64,000 nt of DNA, taken from assembly GCA_949300145.1 (NCBI GenBank), contig CASGDA010000001.1:62001-126000 (forward strand), written 5' to 3'. Positions 26,573 through 34,853 of the stretch are shown here, piece after piece. How positions within the stretch are numbered: position 1 is the stretch's first letter; each line of letters opens with the position of its first letter. Position numbers and translations under genes: made by a program. The stretch comes from an uncultured Treponema sp. GTDB lineage: Bacteria; Spirochaetota; Spirochaetia; Treponematales; Treponemataceae. The notes below the pieces were generated by a model that was not told the DNA's origin, did no database searches, and was given only the letters and a program-made list of their open reading frames with translations.

Positions 26573-27391
26573 ATGAAAAAATATTTCCCTTTATTCTTGA
26601 TTCTGTATGTATCCACCGTTTGTTTGTCATGTACTACAAAAAAAGAAGTTCCTGTATATCCCGTTCCGGAAGGGATGGAGCTGGTCTGGTCCGATGAATT
26701 TGATTATGAAGGGCCTCCGGATCCGGAAAAATGGGCATATTCCCTGGGCGCGAACGGCTGGGGAAACGCCGAGCTTCAGAATTATACGGATTCCACTGAA
26801 AATTCATACGTGAAGAAAGGCTGCCTCTCCATAACCGCCCTGAACAAAGACGGAGCGTGGAGCAGCGCAAGGCTTAAAACCCAGTTCATTGCGGCTTGGA
26901 AATACGGCTTCTTTGAAGTAAGGGCGAAACTTCCGCGAGGCATCGGCACCTGGCCCGCAATATGGATGATGCCTGTCAGGGATACCTACGGCGGATGGCC
27001 CAGATCCGGCGAAATTGATATTATGGAGCATGTGGGTTATGATGAAAACATAATCCACAATACGGTTCATACAAGGGATTTCAACCATAAAAACGGAACC
27101 CAAAAAACAAAATCCCGGGAAATACCGGGCGCCGTAAAAGATTTCCATACCTATGCACTTGAATGGAATCCTGAATTCATCCGCTGGTATATCGACGGAG
27201 AAGTCACCTATACATACGACAACCCGGGTACAGGAACAGGCGCATGGCCCTTCGACATACCCTATTATATTATCCTCAACCTGGCGGTAGGGGGAAGCTG
27301 GGGAGGACTGGAAGGAGTTGATGTTGATCTGAAAAAAGCTGTTATGGAAGTTGATTACGTGCGTGTATATCAGATTCCAGAGAACGAATAA
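26573..27391 (+). CDS. Glycoside hydrolase family 16 lipoprotein
   Basis: The 272-residue protein has a signal peptide with lipobox VCLSC (Cys about residue 21), then a GH16 beta-jelly-roll. The catalytic motif is EIDIME (E-x-D-x-x-E, about residue 148), flanked by GTWPAIWMM and YILNLAVGGSWGG, typical of laminarinase-type endo-beta-1,3-glucanases. It probably cleaves beta-1,3-glucans or related plant or algal polymers at the cell surface, which suits a gut or environmental treponeme. AAGGAG lies about 9 nt before the ATG. Confidence 0.92.
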   Translation: MKKYFPLFLILYVSTVCLSCTTKKEVPVYPVPEGMELVWSDEFDYEGPPDPEKWAYSLGANGWGNAELQNYTDSTENSYVKKGCLSITALNKDGAWSSARLKTQFIAAWKYGFFEVRAKLPRGIGTWPAIWMMPVRDTYGGWPRSGEIDIMEHVGYDENIIHNTVHTRDFNHKNGTQKTKSREIPGAVKDFHTYALEWNPEFIRWYIDGEVTYTYDNPGTGTGAWPFDIPYYIILNLAVGGSWGGLEGVDVDLKKAVMEVDYVRVYQIPENE

Positions 27392-27434
27392 ATTCTGAAA
27401 TTTTCATGCAAAAAACCGTTTTTCCCGGATATTA

Positions 27435-27454
27435 AATGAGAAGACTCATTTTTT
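27435..27454 (+). terminator. Possible weak terminator after the GH16 gene
   Basis: AATGAG and CTCATT form a 6-bp stem with a 4-nt loop (27435-27450) leading into a run of six T. The stem is A/T-rich and short, so termination may be partial. Confidence 0.35.
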
Positions 27455-27467
27455 ATCCGGAGGAAAA

Positions 27468-28547
27468 ATGGAAATAAAACCGAACCAGACTCAAAAACAT
27501 TTTTCAATATTCATTTACACAGCCGTATCCCTGTTCTTTGCCGCCCTGTTGTTTCCCTGCTGTAAAAACACGGAAAACAAGGCAGGGCTGACCGGAAAAG
27601 AAATACTGGCGGTGACTTACAATGCGCAGACCTTTTTTGATTCGGTAACCGCAGGAACGGAATTCAAGGAATTCCGCGGATCCCGCTGGACGGACGAACT
27701 TTACAGGAAACGGTTGAAAAGGCTTGCGGAAACCCTGGCCTCCGTAAAAACAGCGGATAAAAACAGGGGGAAATCCTCCCGGAATTTTTTCACATCACTG
27801 TACGAAATCTTCTCTTACGGCAACGTGAGCAAAAAGGATTTTCCGGATATAATCGTCCTCCAGGAAATTGAAAACGTTGAAGTAATTAAGGATTTATGCG
27901 CGTTTTTTCCGGTACAGGATATTTACAGCCACATTGTATTCATCCCCGCAGGACAGGGCAGCGCCTTTTCAACCGCGGTTTTATCGGTTTTTCCGGTGGA
28001 AGCCGCGAAAGCCCATGACTTTTCAAATTCAAGCCGGCTGAAACACAAAACGCCCCTGAGGCCGCTGACCGAAGTCGTCCTTAATATGGGAGACAGCCAG
28101 CTTGTTTTGTTTGCCGTCCACTGGAAATCGAAGGGAGGAAGCAAACTGCCAGACGGAAACCGGGAAACGAGAAAAGAACAGGAAAATACCCTTTTCTGCC
28201 GGATTCAGCGGCTGGAAAATGAAAAACCGGGAACCCCCTTCATTGTATGCGGGGACTTTAACCAGCAGCCCGCAGAATTTTCACTTATGAATGAATATGA
28301 CTCCGCATGGGACTTCCTTCCCGAACAATCGGGGACATATTGTTTCCGCGGTGAATGGGAAAAAATAGACAATTTTTTTGTTTCGGAACATTTCAGGGAA
28401 GACCTTTCTTCAGGAGAAAATTACTTTTACATCGCGGACAATCCCGGTTTGTTAAAAAGCGACGGCAGCCCGTCCGGATTCAGGATACACACCGGACAGG
28501 GATACTCCGACCATCTTCCACTGGCATTCAGGTTTGTATTACCGTAA
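27468..28547 (+). CDS. Endonuclease/exonuclease/phosphatase-family lipoprotein
   Basis: The 359-residue protein has a signal peptide with adjacent cysteines (LLFPCCKN, about residue 30), probably a lipobox. The EEP fold then shows AVTYNAQTFFD, IIVLQEIENVE with the metal-binding Glu, VHWKSKGG, VCGDFNQQP and a final YSDHLPL. The family includes nucleases and phosphodiesterases; surface placement suggests nucleic-acid scavenging or sphingomyelinase-like activity, but the substrate is unknown. CCGGAGG lies 6 nt before the ATG. Confidence 0.85.
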   Translation: MEIKPNQTQKHFSIFIYTAVSLFFAALLFPCCKNTENKAGLTGKEILAVTYNAQTFFDSVTAGTEFKEFRGSRWTDELYRKRLKRLAETLASVKTADKNRGKSSRNFFTSLYEIFSYGNVSKKDFPDIIVLQEIENVEVIKDLCAFFPVQDIYSHIVFIPAGQGSAFSTAVLSVFPVEAAKAHDFSNSSRLKHKTPLRPLTEVVLNMGDSQLVLFAVHWKSKGGSKLPDGNRETRKEQENTLFCRIQRLENEKPGTPFIVCGDFNQQPAEFSLMNEYDSAWDFLPEQSGTYCFRGEWEKIDNFFVSEHFREDLSSGENYFYIADNPGLLKSDGSPSGFRIHTGQGYSDHLPLAFRFVLP

Positions 28548-28576
28548 ACGGCTGCTGTCCGTCACAGACTGTTCTG

Positions 28577-29392
28577 TTATACATAGCAGCCTATTGAGGC
28601 CAGAAGCCTTGCCCCGTTGCCGAACAGAACCGCCTCAAGCTTTTCATCTGACAGTTTCAGTTCCAGAATACGTTTTAATTCATTTTCATGATCCCACATG
28701 GGAAAATCCGAACCGAAGAGGAACCTTTCGTATCCGTGTTTTTCCATTATCCGCAGGGCATCCCGGACAGGAAGTTTCCAAAGCGTACTGGAGGTGTCGA
28801 ACCACAAATCACGTCCGGCCAAATACTCGTATGCATCATCCCACTGGGTGTATCCTCCGAAATGGGCGGCTATTATTATCAAATCCGGATGCTTTTCCAG
28901 CACACGGGCAATGCGCCTGGGGCCGGAATAGTCATACCTTATATCGCCTGCATGGAATAAAACAGGCATTTTATAGTGGGCCAACACCTCGTAGGCGAAA
29001 TCCATTTTCGGGTCATCAACTTTAAACGCCTGGAAATCCGGATGAAGCTTGATACCCTTCAATCCGGCATCCCTGATTCTTATGATTTCAGTTTCAGTTT
29101 TAGTGAAATCCTGATGGAGGGTTCCGAAGCCGATAAAACGTTTTTCCGCGGAAATTTCAGAAATTATAAAATTATTAATCGCCTCAACCTGCGCGGGTTT
29201 TGTAGCCGTTGAATGCACAATGTATTTGACGACTCCGACTTTGTTTCCGTTGTCTACAAGGGTTCCGGCTGTTCCCGGCCCCCTCATGTCAATATTATAA
29301 AATTTACCGATAGAAGCGACGGCTTTTTCAGCTATTTTCTGAGGGTAAATATGGGCATGAAAATCGATTATTTTTTCAGGAAGGTTTTCCAT
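28577..29392 (-). CDS. TIM-barrel amidohydrolase (ACMSD-like)
   Basis: The 271-residue protein is an amidohydrolase-2 family metal hydrolase: DFHAHIYP (HxH metal site, about 9-16), KLHPDFQ, VLFHAGD, IAAHFGG, and FLFGSDFPMWD with the catalytic Asp. Relatives include ACMSD-like decarboxylases and hydrolases; the substrate is unknown. ATG 29392 (MENLPEK) is preferred to the in-frame ATG at 29428. A CATTAT -10 box lies 7 nt upstream of it with no Shine-Dalgarno, so the message is probably leaderless. It is convergent with the nuclease-like gene. Confidence 0.85.
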   Translation of the reverse strand: MENLPEKIIDFHAHIYPQKIAEKAVASIGKFYNIDMRGPGTAGTLVDNGNKVGVVKYIVHSTATKPAQVEAINNFIISEISAEKRFIGFGTLHQDFTKTETEIIRIRDAGLKGIKLHPDFQAFKVDDPKMDFAYEVLAHYKMPVLFHAGDIRYDYSGPRRIARVLEKHPDLIIIAAHFGGYTQWDDAYEYLAGRDLWFDTSSTLWKLPVRDALRIMEKHGYERFLFGSDFPMWDHENELKRILELKLSDEKLEAVLFGNGARLLASIGCYV

Positions 29393-29399
29393 GACAAAG

Positions 29400-29428
29400 A
29401 TAATGCAACTTCCAGAAAAAAAATTCAA
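29400..29428 (-). promoter_or_regulatory. Leaderless promoter of the amidohydrolase gene
   Basis: On the minus strand, TTGAAT (29423-29428), 17 bp, CATTAT (29400-29405), then 7 nt to ATG 29392. Confidence 0.55.
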
Positions 29429-29522
29429 TATCGCCGGCTTATCATCATCTTTTCAGTAATTCAATATTCCGGTATACTTGCGTATCATCACCACTTATTC
29501 AATAAGACGAGGAGTTTTCAAA

Positions 29523-30659
29523 ATGGAATTTCTTTGGGAAACGTTGCTGGACGTTACGTGGAAGCAGGCTGTAATGTATTTGATAGGCGGAATTTTAATT
29601 TTCCTCGCCATCAAGAAGAATTACGAACCTGCGCTGCTCCTCCCTATGGGGTTTGGCGCAATTCTTGTCAATATGCCTCACAGCAGCGTTATCAACCATG
29701 TCGTACCTGGAGCCGGGGAAGTCACGGGGATTATCGAGTGGCTTTTCAATGTGGGGATTGACGCGGCGGAAGCCCTGCCAATCCTTCTGTTCATCGGTAT
29801 CGGAGCGATGATTGACTTCGGGCCGCTTCTTGCGAAACCGACCATGTTCCTTTTCGGTGCGGCGGCGCATCTCGGTATTTTTGTGACCCTGTGCATCGCC
29901 CTGCTTTTCGGGTTCAATTTAACGGACGCGGCGGCAATCGGTATAATCGGAGCGGCGGACGGCCCGACGGTCATCCTGTTTTCACAGATTCTGAATACAA
30001 AATACCTTGGAGCGATAACCGTAGCGGCGTATTCATACATGTCTCTGGTTCCAATAGTACAGCCGGCGGCCATCAGGCTCGTAACCACAAAAAAAGAGCG
30101 GTCAATAAGAATGGAATACAAACCCGGCGAAGTTTCCACTACCGCGAGGATTCTCTTCCCCATCATTATCGCCGTTATAACAGGTTTTACAGCCCCGGAA
30201 GCCGCCGCCCTCGTAGGCTTCCTGATGTTCGGGAACCTCATCCGGGAATGCGGAGTACTTCAAACCCTTTCGGAAGCGGCACAAAACACCCTTTCAAATT
30301 TGATAACACTTTTGCTCGGAATCACCATTTCCTACACAATGCAGGCTGAATCTTTTGTCAAAACGGAAACACTCCTGATTATGCTTCTCGGTCTTTGCGC
30401 CTTCGTAATTGACACAATCGGCGGTGTTCTGTTCGCGAAATTCCTCAACCTGTTCCTTAAAAACAAAATCAACCCGATGATAGGCGGCGCGGGAATCTCC
30501 GCATTCCCCATGTCCTCCAGGGTTGTGCAGAAAATGGCTATGAAGGAAGATCCGCAGAATTTCCTGCTAATGCAGGCAGCGGGGGCTAATGTGTCCGGAC
30601 AGATAGCGTCTGTTGTCGCCGGAGGGGTTTTGATACAGCTTATAGCACCCTATATTTGA
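29523..30659 (+). CDS. oadB: Na+-pumping decarboxylase beta subunit
   Basis: The 378-residue, very hydrophobic protein is the beta subunit of sodium-translocating oxaloacetate/methylmalonyl-CoA decarboxylases, the membrane part that couples decarboxylation to Na+ export. The conserved Asp motif GAADGPTVILFSQIL and the late GGAGISAFPMSSRVVQ are present, with about nine or more spans. ATG 29523 has GAGGAG 8 nt upstream; the in-frame ATG at 29478 is not preferred. A TATACT box (29473-29478) may be its -10. A tiny OadG-like gene follows, but no alpha (biotin carboxyltransferase) subunit lies in the window. Confidence 0.92.
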   Translation: MEFLWETLLDVTWKQAVMYLIGGILIFLAIKKNYEPALLLPMGFGAILVNMPHSSVINHVVPGAGEVTGIIEWLFNVGIDAAEALPILLFIGIGAMIDFGPLLAKPTMFLFGAAAHLGIFVTLCIALLFGFNLTDAAAIGIIGAADGPTVILFSQILNTKYLGAITVAAYSYMSLVPIVQPAAIRLVTTKKERSIRMEYKPGEVSTTARILFPIIIAVITGFTAPEAAALVGFLMFGNLIRECGVLQTLSEAAQNTLSNLITLLLGITISYTMQAESFVKTETLLIMLLGLCAFVIDTIGGVLFAKFLNLFLKNKINPMIGGAGISAFPMSSRVVQKMAMKEDPQNFLLMQAAGANVSGQIASVVAGGVLIQLIAPYI

Positions 30660-30716
30660 CAGAGCCTTTTGGGCGGCTGTAAACTTTAAAGCAATCCATA
30701 TTATGGAGGTAATACT

Positions 30717-30857
30717 ATGTCTGACATTATGATAGGACTTAATATCCTTTGGAAAGGAATGTTAAGCATGTTTGTGACAATGACTTTAATCATGTGCGTT
30801 ACAATCATCCTGACAAAGGTAACCGCAAAAAAGAAAGAAGACGACACCCAGGGATGA
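30717..30857 (+). CDS. 46-residue OadG-like membrane protein
   Basis: A 46-residue reading frame starts at ATG 30717 with GGAGG 6 nt upstream and ends at TGA 30857. One hydrophobic helix (about 10-32) is followed by a Lys/Asp/Glu-rich tail (TAKKKEDD). Size, topology and position 57 nt after oadB match the gamma (OadG-type) subunit that anchors these decarboxylases, although such subunits are usually about 80 residues. The function is inferred from position. Confidence 0.7.
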   Translation: MSDIMIGLNILWKGMLSMFVTMTLIMCVTIILTKVTAKKKEDDTQG

Positions 30858-30861
30858 CATA

Positions 30862-30910
30862 CACCGCAGCGGGGAACCGTAAAATCCGGCCCCGCTGGTG
30901 TCCCGCTTTT
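30862..30910 (+). terminator. Probable terminator after the OadG-like gene
   Basis: CAGCGGGG and CCCCGCTG pair perfectly, extended by CACC/GTG beyond a small bulge, around a loop of about 12 nt. TTTT follows 6 nt later. It closes the oadB unit; the short T-run makes its strength uncertain. Confidence 0.55.
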
Positions 30911-30994
30911 GAATAAACATCAGCACGACAAAATCATAATAAACCGGCAGTAATCCACGGAATTATACAGGAGGACAGGGAAATGAAAGGGTTA

Positions 30995-31068
30995 TGGGCC
31001 CACCAGGACTTGAACCTGGGACCGACGGATTATGAGTCCGCAGCTCTAACCAACTGAGCTATAGGCCC
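30995..31068 (-). tRNA. tRNA with CAU anticodon (Ile2 or elongator Met)
   Basis: On the minus strand a 74-nt cloverleaf is complete: acceptor GGGCCTA pairs with TGGGCCC, the D-arm has AGCTCAGTTGGTTAGAGC, the anticodon loop is CTCATAA with CAU, and the T-arm has TTCAAGT between CCAGG and CCTGG. The discriminator is A and CCA is not encoded. The acceptor and D-arm resemble tRNA-Ile2, where lysidine replaces C34, but elongator Met cannot be excluded by eye. Confidence 0.93.
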
Positions 31069-31077
31069 GTGGAGATT

Positions 31078-31106
31078 ACTATACAAAAAAAAGACTCCAA
31101 GGTCAA
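31078..31106 (-). promoter_or_regulatory. tRNA promoter
   Basis: On the minus strand, TTGACC (31101-31106), 17 bp with an A/T tract, TATAGT (31078-31083). The predicted start at about 31071 leaves a 5' leader of only about 3 nt before the mature tRNA. Confidence 0.65.
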
Positions 31107-31133
31107 GCACATATGAAAAACAGAAGACAAAAC

Positions 31134-31162
31134 TTGCAAGCCTGACAGAAAGGATGTACAAT
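31134..31162 (+). promoter_or_regulatory. ackA promoter
   Basis: TTGCAA (31134-31139), 17 bp, TACAAT (31157-31162). The predicted start near 31169 gives a 19-nt leader containing TAGGAG before the ackA ATG. Confidence 0.7.
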
Positions 31163-31187
31163 TATTCAAATTACATAGGAGATTGAA

Positions 31188-32525
31188 ATGGTTATTCTTA
31201 CTCTTAACTGCGGAAGTTCTTCCGCCAAGTATCAGGTTTTCGACTGGGATAATAAGGATGTCCTGGCTTCAGGTGTTGTGGAACGGGTAACCCAGGAAGG
31301 CGGAAATATTTCCCATAAAGCGAAGGGGAAAACGGAATTCAAAAAGAAACATGAATGTCCGAGCCATACGGTTGCCGTACAGCTGATAATTGAAACATTG
31401 ACTGATCCTGAGGTGGGGGTAATCAAAGATATGTCGATGATCGGGGCGGTGGGACACCGTGTTCTCCACGGAGGAAACAAATTCACAAAATCCGTTATAG
31501 TTACTCCTGAAGTCCTGGAAACCTTCCGTGAAGTCCAGGATCTGGGGCCCCTGCACAATCCCGCAAACATCATGGGAATAGAGGCGGCCCAAAAAGTGCT
31601 TCCGGACGTGCCGCATTGCGCTGTCATGGATACAGCCTGGCACCAGACGATGCCGGATTCAAGTTTCATGTACGCCGTCCCATACGAATGGTATGAAAAA
31701 TACAACGCCCGCCGCTACGGATTCCACGGAACCAGTTTCCTGTATACGGCAAAACGCGCTTCAGTCCTTCTGCACAAAAAACCGGAAGACACGAATATAA
31801 TTATCGCCCACATAGGAAACGGCGCATCAATGTGCTGCGTTAAGAACGGAAAATGCTTTGACACATCCATGGGAATAACCCCCCTGGAAGGCTTGGTGAT
31901 GGGAACCCGTTCCGGAGACGCTGACCCCGCCCTCGCCTTTTATATAATGAGGAAGACGGGGATGTCCGCGCAGGAAATCGACACAGCCCTGAACAAAAAA
32001 TCAGGACTTTTGGGCTTAACAGGAAAATACGCCGACAGACGCGATGTCATTTCGGCCAAGGAGGCGGGAGATGCAAAGGCTGACCTCGCTTTCCGGGTGG
32101 AAACCTACAGACTGAAAAAGTACATAGGTTCCTATATAGCCGCCCTGGGGCAGATGCCTGACGCCCTCGTATTCACGGCCGGCGTAGGGGAATTCTCATG
32201 GCAGATACGCGCGGAAGTCGCCGCCGGACTCGAGCACCTCGGCATAAAGATGGATATGGAGAAAAACAAGATGGCATGTACAAGAAATGCGGAAACCTGC
32301 ATAAGCAGGGATGATTCTCCTGTTAAGATTCTTGTCATACCGACAGACGAAGAGCTTGTCATGACCGAAGACGCCTGCGCCCTCATGAAAGGAACATATG
32401 ACGTGCATACAAATTTCACCTACAGCTTCCAGTCACCTGATTATGTGAATAAGGCCAGGGCTGAAGGCCTGAAGCATGACCTGGAAAAGAATCCGGCACT
32501 GGCTTCCATTATTGTGACACCGTAA
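31188..32525 (+). CDS. ackA: Acetate kinase
   Basis: The 445-residue ASKHA-fold kinase converts acetyl phosphate and ADP to acetate and ATP, the ATP-yielding last step of fermentation to acetate. Signatures are [14 protein letters not shown] at the N-terminus, [38 protein letters not shown] and the late [15 protein letters not shown] lies about 6 nt before the ATG. The gene has its own promoter and a strong terminator, so it is transcribed alone. No phosphotransacetylase gene is adjacent. Confidence 0.97.
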   Translation: MVILTLNCGSSSAKYQVFDWDNKDVLASGVVERVTQEGGNISHKAKGKTEFKKKHECPSHTVAVQLIIETLTDPEVGVIKDMSMIGAVGHRVLHGGNKFTKSVIVTPEVLETFREVQDLGPLHNPANIMGIEAAQKVLPDVPHCAVMDTAWHQTMPDSSFMYAVPYEWYEKYNARRYGFHGTSFLYTAKRASVLLHKKPEDTNIIIAHIGNGASMCCVKNGKCFDTSMGITPLEGLVMGTRSGDADPALAFYIMRKTGMSAQEIDTALNKKSGLLGLTGKYADRRDVISAKEAGDAKADLAFRVETYRLKKYIGSYIAALGQMPDALVFTAGVGEFSWQIRAEVAAGLEHLGIKMDMEKNKMACTRNAETCISRDDSPVKILVIPTDEELVMTEDACALMKGTYDVHTNFTYSFQSPDYVNKARAEGLKHDLEKNPALASIIVTP

Positions 32526-32552
32526 CGGAGTACCGCCCCGTAGTCATGGGAA

Positions 32553-32583
32553 AAGACCGTCCTGCCGGACGGTCTTTTTTTTT
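32553..32583 (+). terminator. Strong terminator of ackA
   Basis: AAGACCGTCC and GGACGGTCTT form a perfect 10-bp stem with a TGCC loop, followed by at least seven T. Confidence 0.95.
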
Positions 32584-32606
32584 CCGGACGACGCGTCGTC
32601 CGGAAA
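32581..32606. repeat. 26-bp perfect palindrome
   Basis: Positions 32581-32593 and 32594-32606 are exact reverse complements (core CCGGACGACG|CGTCGTCCGG) with no loop. It starts inside the T-run of the ackA terminator and lies 12 bp beyond the DJ-1 stop. On neither strand is it followed by a T-run. Confidence 0.95.
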
Positions 32607-32618
32607 CCCAGGCCGGAG

Positions 32619-33176
32619 CTAAGCCCGTGGAAGAACAGTCAGCGTCGAGGCCGCAAGCTCATCCGCGGCTTTTCCCCCGCACAGAGCATTGACAACGGCA
32701 ACGGAGAATTCCAGGGAAACGCCCGGGCCGCACGCTGTTATCAGATTTCCGTCAACAACAACACGGTCTTCAGAGCGGTTGTCACCTGCGGATTCACAGC
32801 CCGGATAACAGGTCCACTTTTTACCGTTAATTATACCCCACCGCGCAAGGACGTGTGCAGGAGTCGCGCATATCGCGGAAACAAAATTCCCGGAATCCAT
32901 CTGGCGGCGGACAAAGTTTTCCAGTTCCTTTGAAGCGTGAAAACCGGCCGCCCCTTTCAAACCGCCCGGAAGAACAATCAAGTCCGGCAGCGGGTCATTT
33001 TCAACCTGGGAAAATTCCGCATCGCATAAAACACGGACACCATGGGAAAGTTCCACGTTTTTCGATTTTATCCCGACCAACTTCACCGCCACTCCGGCCC
33101 GGCGGAGAAAATCAACGGGAGCGATTGTTTCGACTTCTTCAGAACCGTCAGTTGCAAATACATATGCAGTTTTCAT
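32619..33176 (-). CDS. DJ-1/PfpI-family protein
   Basis: The 185-residue protein is a DJ-1/ThiJ/YajL-type member: KTAYVFATDGSEEVETIAPVD at the start holds the conserved Glu, the nucleophile Cys lies in AICATPAHVL (about residue 104), and LITACGPGVSLEF is near the end. The family includes protein/DNA deglycases, chaperones and thiol-stress proteins; the exact activity is uncertain. AGGGGG lies 4 nt before the ATG. It converges with ackA. Confidence 0.9.
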   Translation of the reverse strand: MKTAYVFATDGSEEVETIAPVDFLRRAGVAVKLVGIKSKNVELSHGVRVLCDAEFSQVENDPLPDLIVLPGGLKGAAGFHASKELENFVRRQMDSGNFVSAICATPAHVLARWGIINGKKWTCYPGCESAGDNRSEDRVVVDGNLITACGPGVSLEFSVAVVNALCGGKAADELAASTLTVLPRA

Positions 33177-33185
33177 TTTTCCCCC

Positions 33186-33214
33186 TGAACATAAACAAAG
33201 TTAAGCTGTATAAT
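33186..33214 (+). promoter_or_regulatory. Probable promoter of the PHP phosphatase gene
   Basis: TGAACA (33186-33191), 17 bp, perfect TATAAT (33209-33214). The predicted start near 33221 lies 39 nt before ATG 33260. Confidence 0.5.
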
Positions 33215-33259
33215 AGCCCAACAGATTATAGCATGAATCAACATCAAAAGGACAGAGAA

Positions 33260-34111
33260 ATGATACTGTGCAATATGCATACGCATACCGTTTTTTGCGA
33301 CGGAAAGAACACCCCGGAAGAAATGGCTGACGAAGCCGTAAACAGGGGATTTAAAACACTGGGCTTTTCGGCCCATACAGCATATCCGTTCGGCTCAAGC
33401 TGGCACATCCCTGCCGGTAAAATCGCCGAGTATAAAACCGAAATAAATTCCCTGAAAGACAAATACAAGGGAACAATGGACATTTTTTACGGCTTTGAGG
33501 CCGATTATGTGAAGGGCGCGGTTTATCCTGATTACAGGGTTCTGTCCCGTTTTTCACCGGATTTCATCATCGGTTCTGTCCATTATGTCCCGTCCGGGAA
33601 AAAAGAGCCCGCCCCGCTGCTTACGGTGGACGGTGAAACGGAGGAGGTCGCCGGATGGCTTTCTGAATGTTTTGACAATAATGAAAAACAGGCCGTCAAA
33701 GCTTATTTCAAGGCTTTAAGGGAGATGACGGCGGAATGCCGCTTCGACATCGTAGGCCATGCAGACCTGATAAAAAAAAGAAACAAGGCTTTATCATTCT
33801 TCAATGAGAATTCAGGCTGGTACAGGAAAGAAATAAAGGAAACGGCGGAAGTCATCGCCCTTTCCGGAAAAATCACTGAAATAAACACGGGCGGGATAGC
33901 CAGAGGCGCCACAGACGATGTGTATCCTTCCCCGGAAATGCTGTTTTACCTGAGGAAAAACGGGGCGGAAATAACCATAAGCTCCGATGCCCACAGCAGG
34001 GAAAACATTGACGCCGCCTTCGACACGGCTGTAAAGACGGCGCAGGAAGCGGGATTCACATCTGTTTTATGCTTCACCCGGGAAGGATGGATAAAAACAC
34101 CGCTGGCTTAA
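33260..34111 (+). CDS. PHP-domain histidinol-phosphatase-like hydrolase
   Basis: The 283-residue protein has the PHP metal motifs NMHTHTVFCDGKN, GFSAHTAYPFG, GFEADYV, GSVHYVP, DIVGHADLIK and SSDAHSREN. It resembles HisJ-type histidinol phosphatase (histidine biosynthesis) or another PHP phosphoesterase; no other his gene lies nearby, so the substrate is open. ATG 33260 (MILCNMHTH) is chosen because AGGA lies 7 nt upstream and the family starts here; ATG 33233 is a possible alternative. It converges with the DksA-like gene. Confidence 0.88.
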   Translation: MILCNMHTHTVFCDGKNTPEEMADEAVNRGFKTLGFSAHTAYPFGSSWHIPAGKIAEYKTEINSLKDKYKGTMDIFYGFEADYVKGAVYPDYRVLSRFSPDFIIGSVHYVPSGKKEPAPLLTVDGETEEVAGWLSECFDNNEKQAVKAYFKALREMTAECRFDIVGHADLIKKRNKALSFFNENSGWYRKEIKETAEVIALSGKITEINTGGIARGATDDVYPSPEMLFYLRKNGAEITISSDAHSRENIDAAFDTAVKTAQEAGFTSVLCFTREGWIKTPLA

Positions 34112-34127
34112 CGTCTTTCTGACAGGA

Positions 34128-34484
34128 CTACCTGTTGCGTCTCTCGTCTTCAGTCTGGCAGTCAATGCACATGAGGGCGTAAGGTATGGCCTGAAGACGT
34201 TCATTGGGAATCTGTTTCCCGCATTTTATGCAAATCCCGTACTTGCCCATTTCAATCCGGCCCAAGGCGGAATCAATCAGCTTCATCCTTTTTAAATCCT
34301 TGGTTCCCATTGATTCAAGCATTTTCCTGTCCATATCATCTGACGCGATATCGACAGAGTCCTTGGGGTCAACCCCTTCCACAATAGCCTTAAAATCCTC
34401 GTTATTTTCTATCAGGGAATCAATGATCTCCTTTTTCATGGTGATCAGGGATTCTTTCATTTTATCTACAAATTCTTTTTCCAT
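34128..34484 (-). CDS. DksA/TraR-family zinc-finger protein
   Basis: The 118-residue protein has an N-terminal helical hairpin of about 75 residues, then the conserved LIDSALGRIEMGKYGICIKCGK and a C4 zinc finger (CIKC and CIDC, C-x2-C-x17-C-x2-C). DksA-family proteins enter the RNA polymerase secondary channel and, with ppGpp, reset rRNA and translation gene expression. ATG 34484 follows GGAGAGGAG by 7 nt and homologues begin here. It is divergent from infA, with overlapping promoters. Confidence 0.9.
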   Translation of the reverse strand: MEKEFVDKMKESLITMKKEIIDSLIENNEDFKAIVEGVDPKDSVDIASDDMDRKMLESMGTKDLKRMKLIDSALGRIEMGKYGICIKCGKQIPNERLQAIPYALMCIDCQTEDERRNR

Positions 34485-34502
34485 CGGATAACTCCTCTCC
34501 AG

Positions 34503-34558
34503 TTGACAAAGATACTGAATGTTCCTAGAATTATACGCATATAGTACCCAAAAATCAA
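34503..34558. promoter_or_regulatory. Overlapping divergent promoters (dksA-like / infA)
   Basis: Plus (infA): TTGACA (34503-34508), 17 bp, TAGAAT (34526-34531). Minus (dksA-like): TTGATT (34553-34558), 17 bp, TATAAT (34530-34535). The two -10 hexamers share bases 34530-34531, so polymerase can occupy only one promoter at a time. Confidence 0.75.
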
Positions 34559-34593
34559 TTTTTTTTTCTTTTTTTTTAAATTTCGGAGGAATT

Positions 34594-34812
34594 GTGGCAA
34601 AAGAGGAAGCGATAGAAGTCGCAGGTATAGTAAAAGAATCATTGCCGAATACAATGTTCAAGGTTGAATTAAAAAACGGGCACATCATACTTGCCCACCT
34701 TTCAGGAAAAATGAGAAAACACTACATCCGTATTGTTCCCGGGGACAGCGTAAAAGTCGCCCTTTCTCCCTACGATTTGAACCGCGGAAGAATCATTTAC
34801 AGGGACAAATAA
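34594..34812 (+). CDS. infA: Translation initiation factor IF-1
   Basis: The 72-residue OB-fold protein binds the ribosomal A site during initiation. The sequence is typical: [20 protein letters not shown], then [19 protein letters not shown] and [10 protein letters not shown]. It starts with GTG 34594, 5 nt after CGGAGGA; an in-frame ATG at 34519 lies upstream of the predicted transcript start. The leader (about 56 nt) carries a T-rich tract (34559-34577). It has no linked ribosomal genes. Confidence 0.97.
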   Translation: MAKEEAIEVAGIVKESLPNTMFKVELKNGHIILAHLSGKMRKHYIRIVPGDSVKVALSPYDLNRGRIIYRDK

Positions 34813-34853
34813 GCGGGCAGGGAAAGATGCCGCCCTCCCGGCGCATCCGCCCG

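Noticed and set aside
32855-33259. Long N-terminal extension of the PHP phosphatase frame
   Set aside because: It runs antisense through the DJ-1 gene and upstream of the likely promoter; the PHP family begins at the MILCNMHTH start at 33260.
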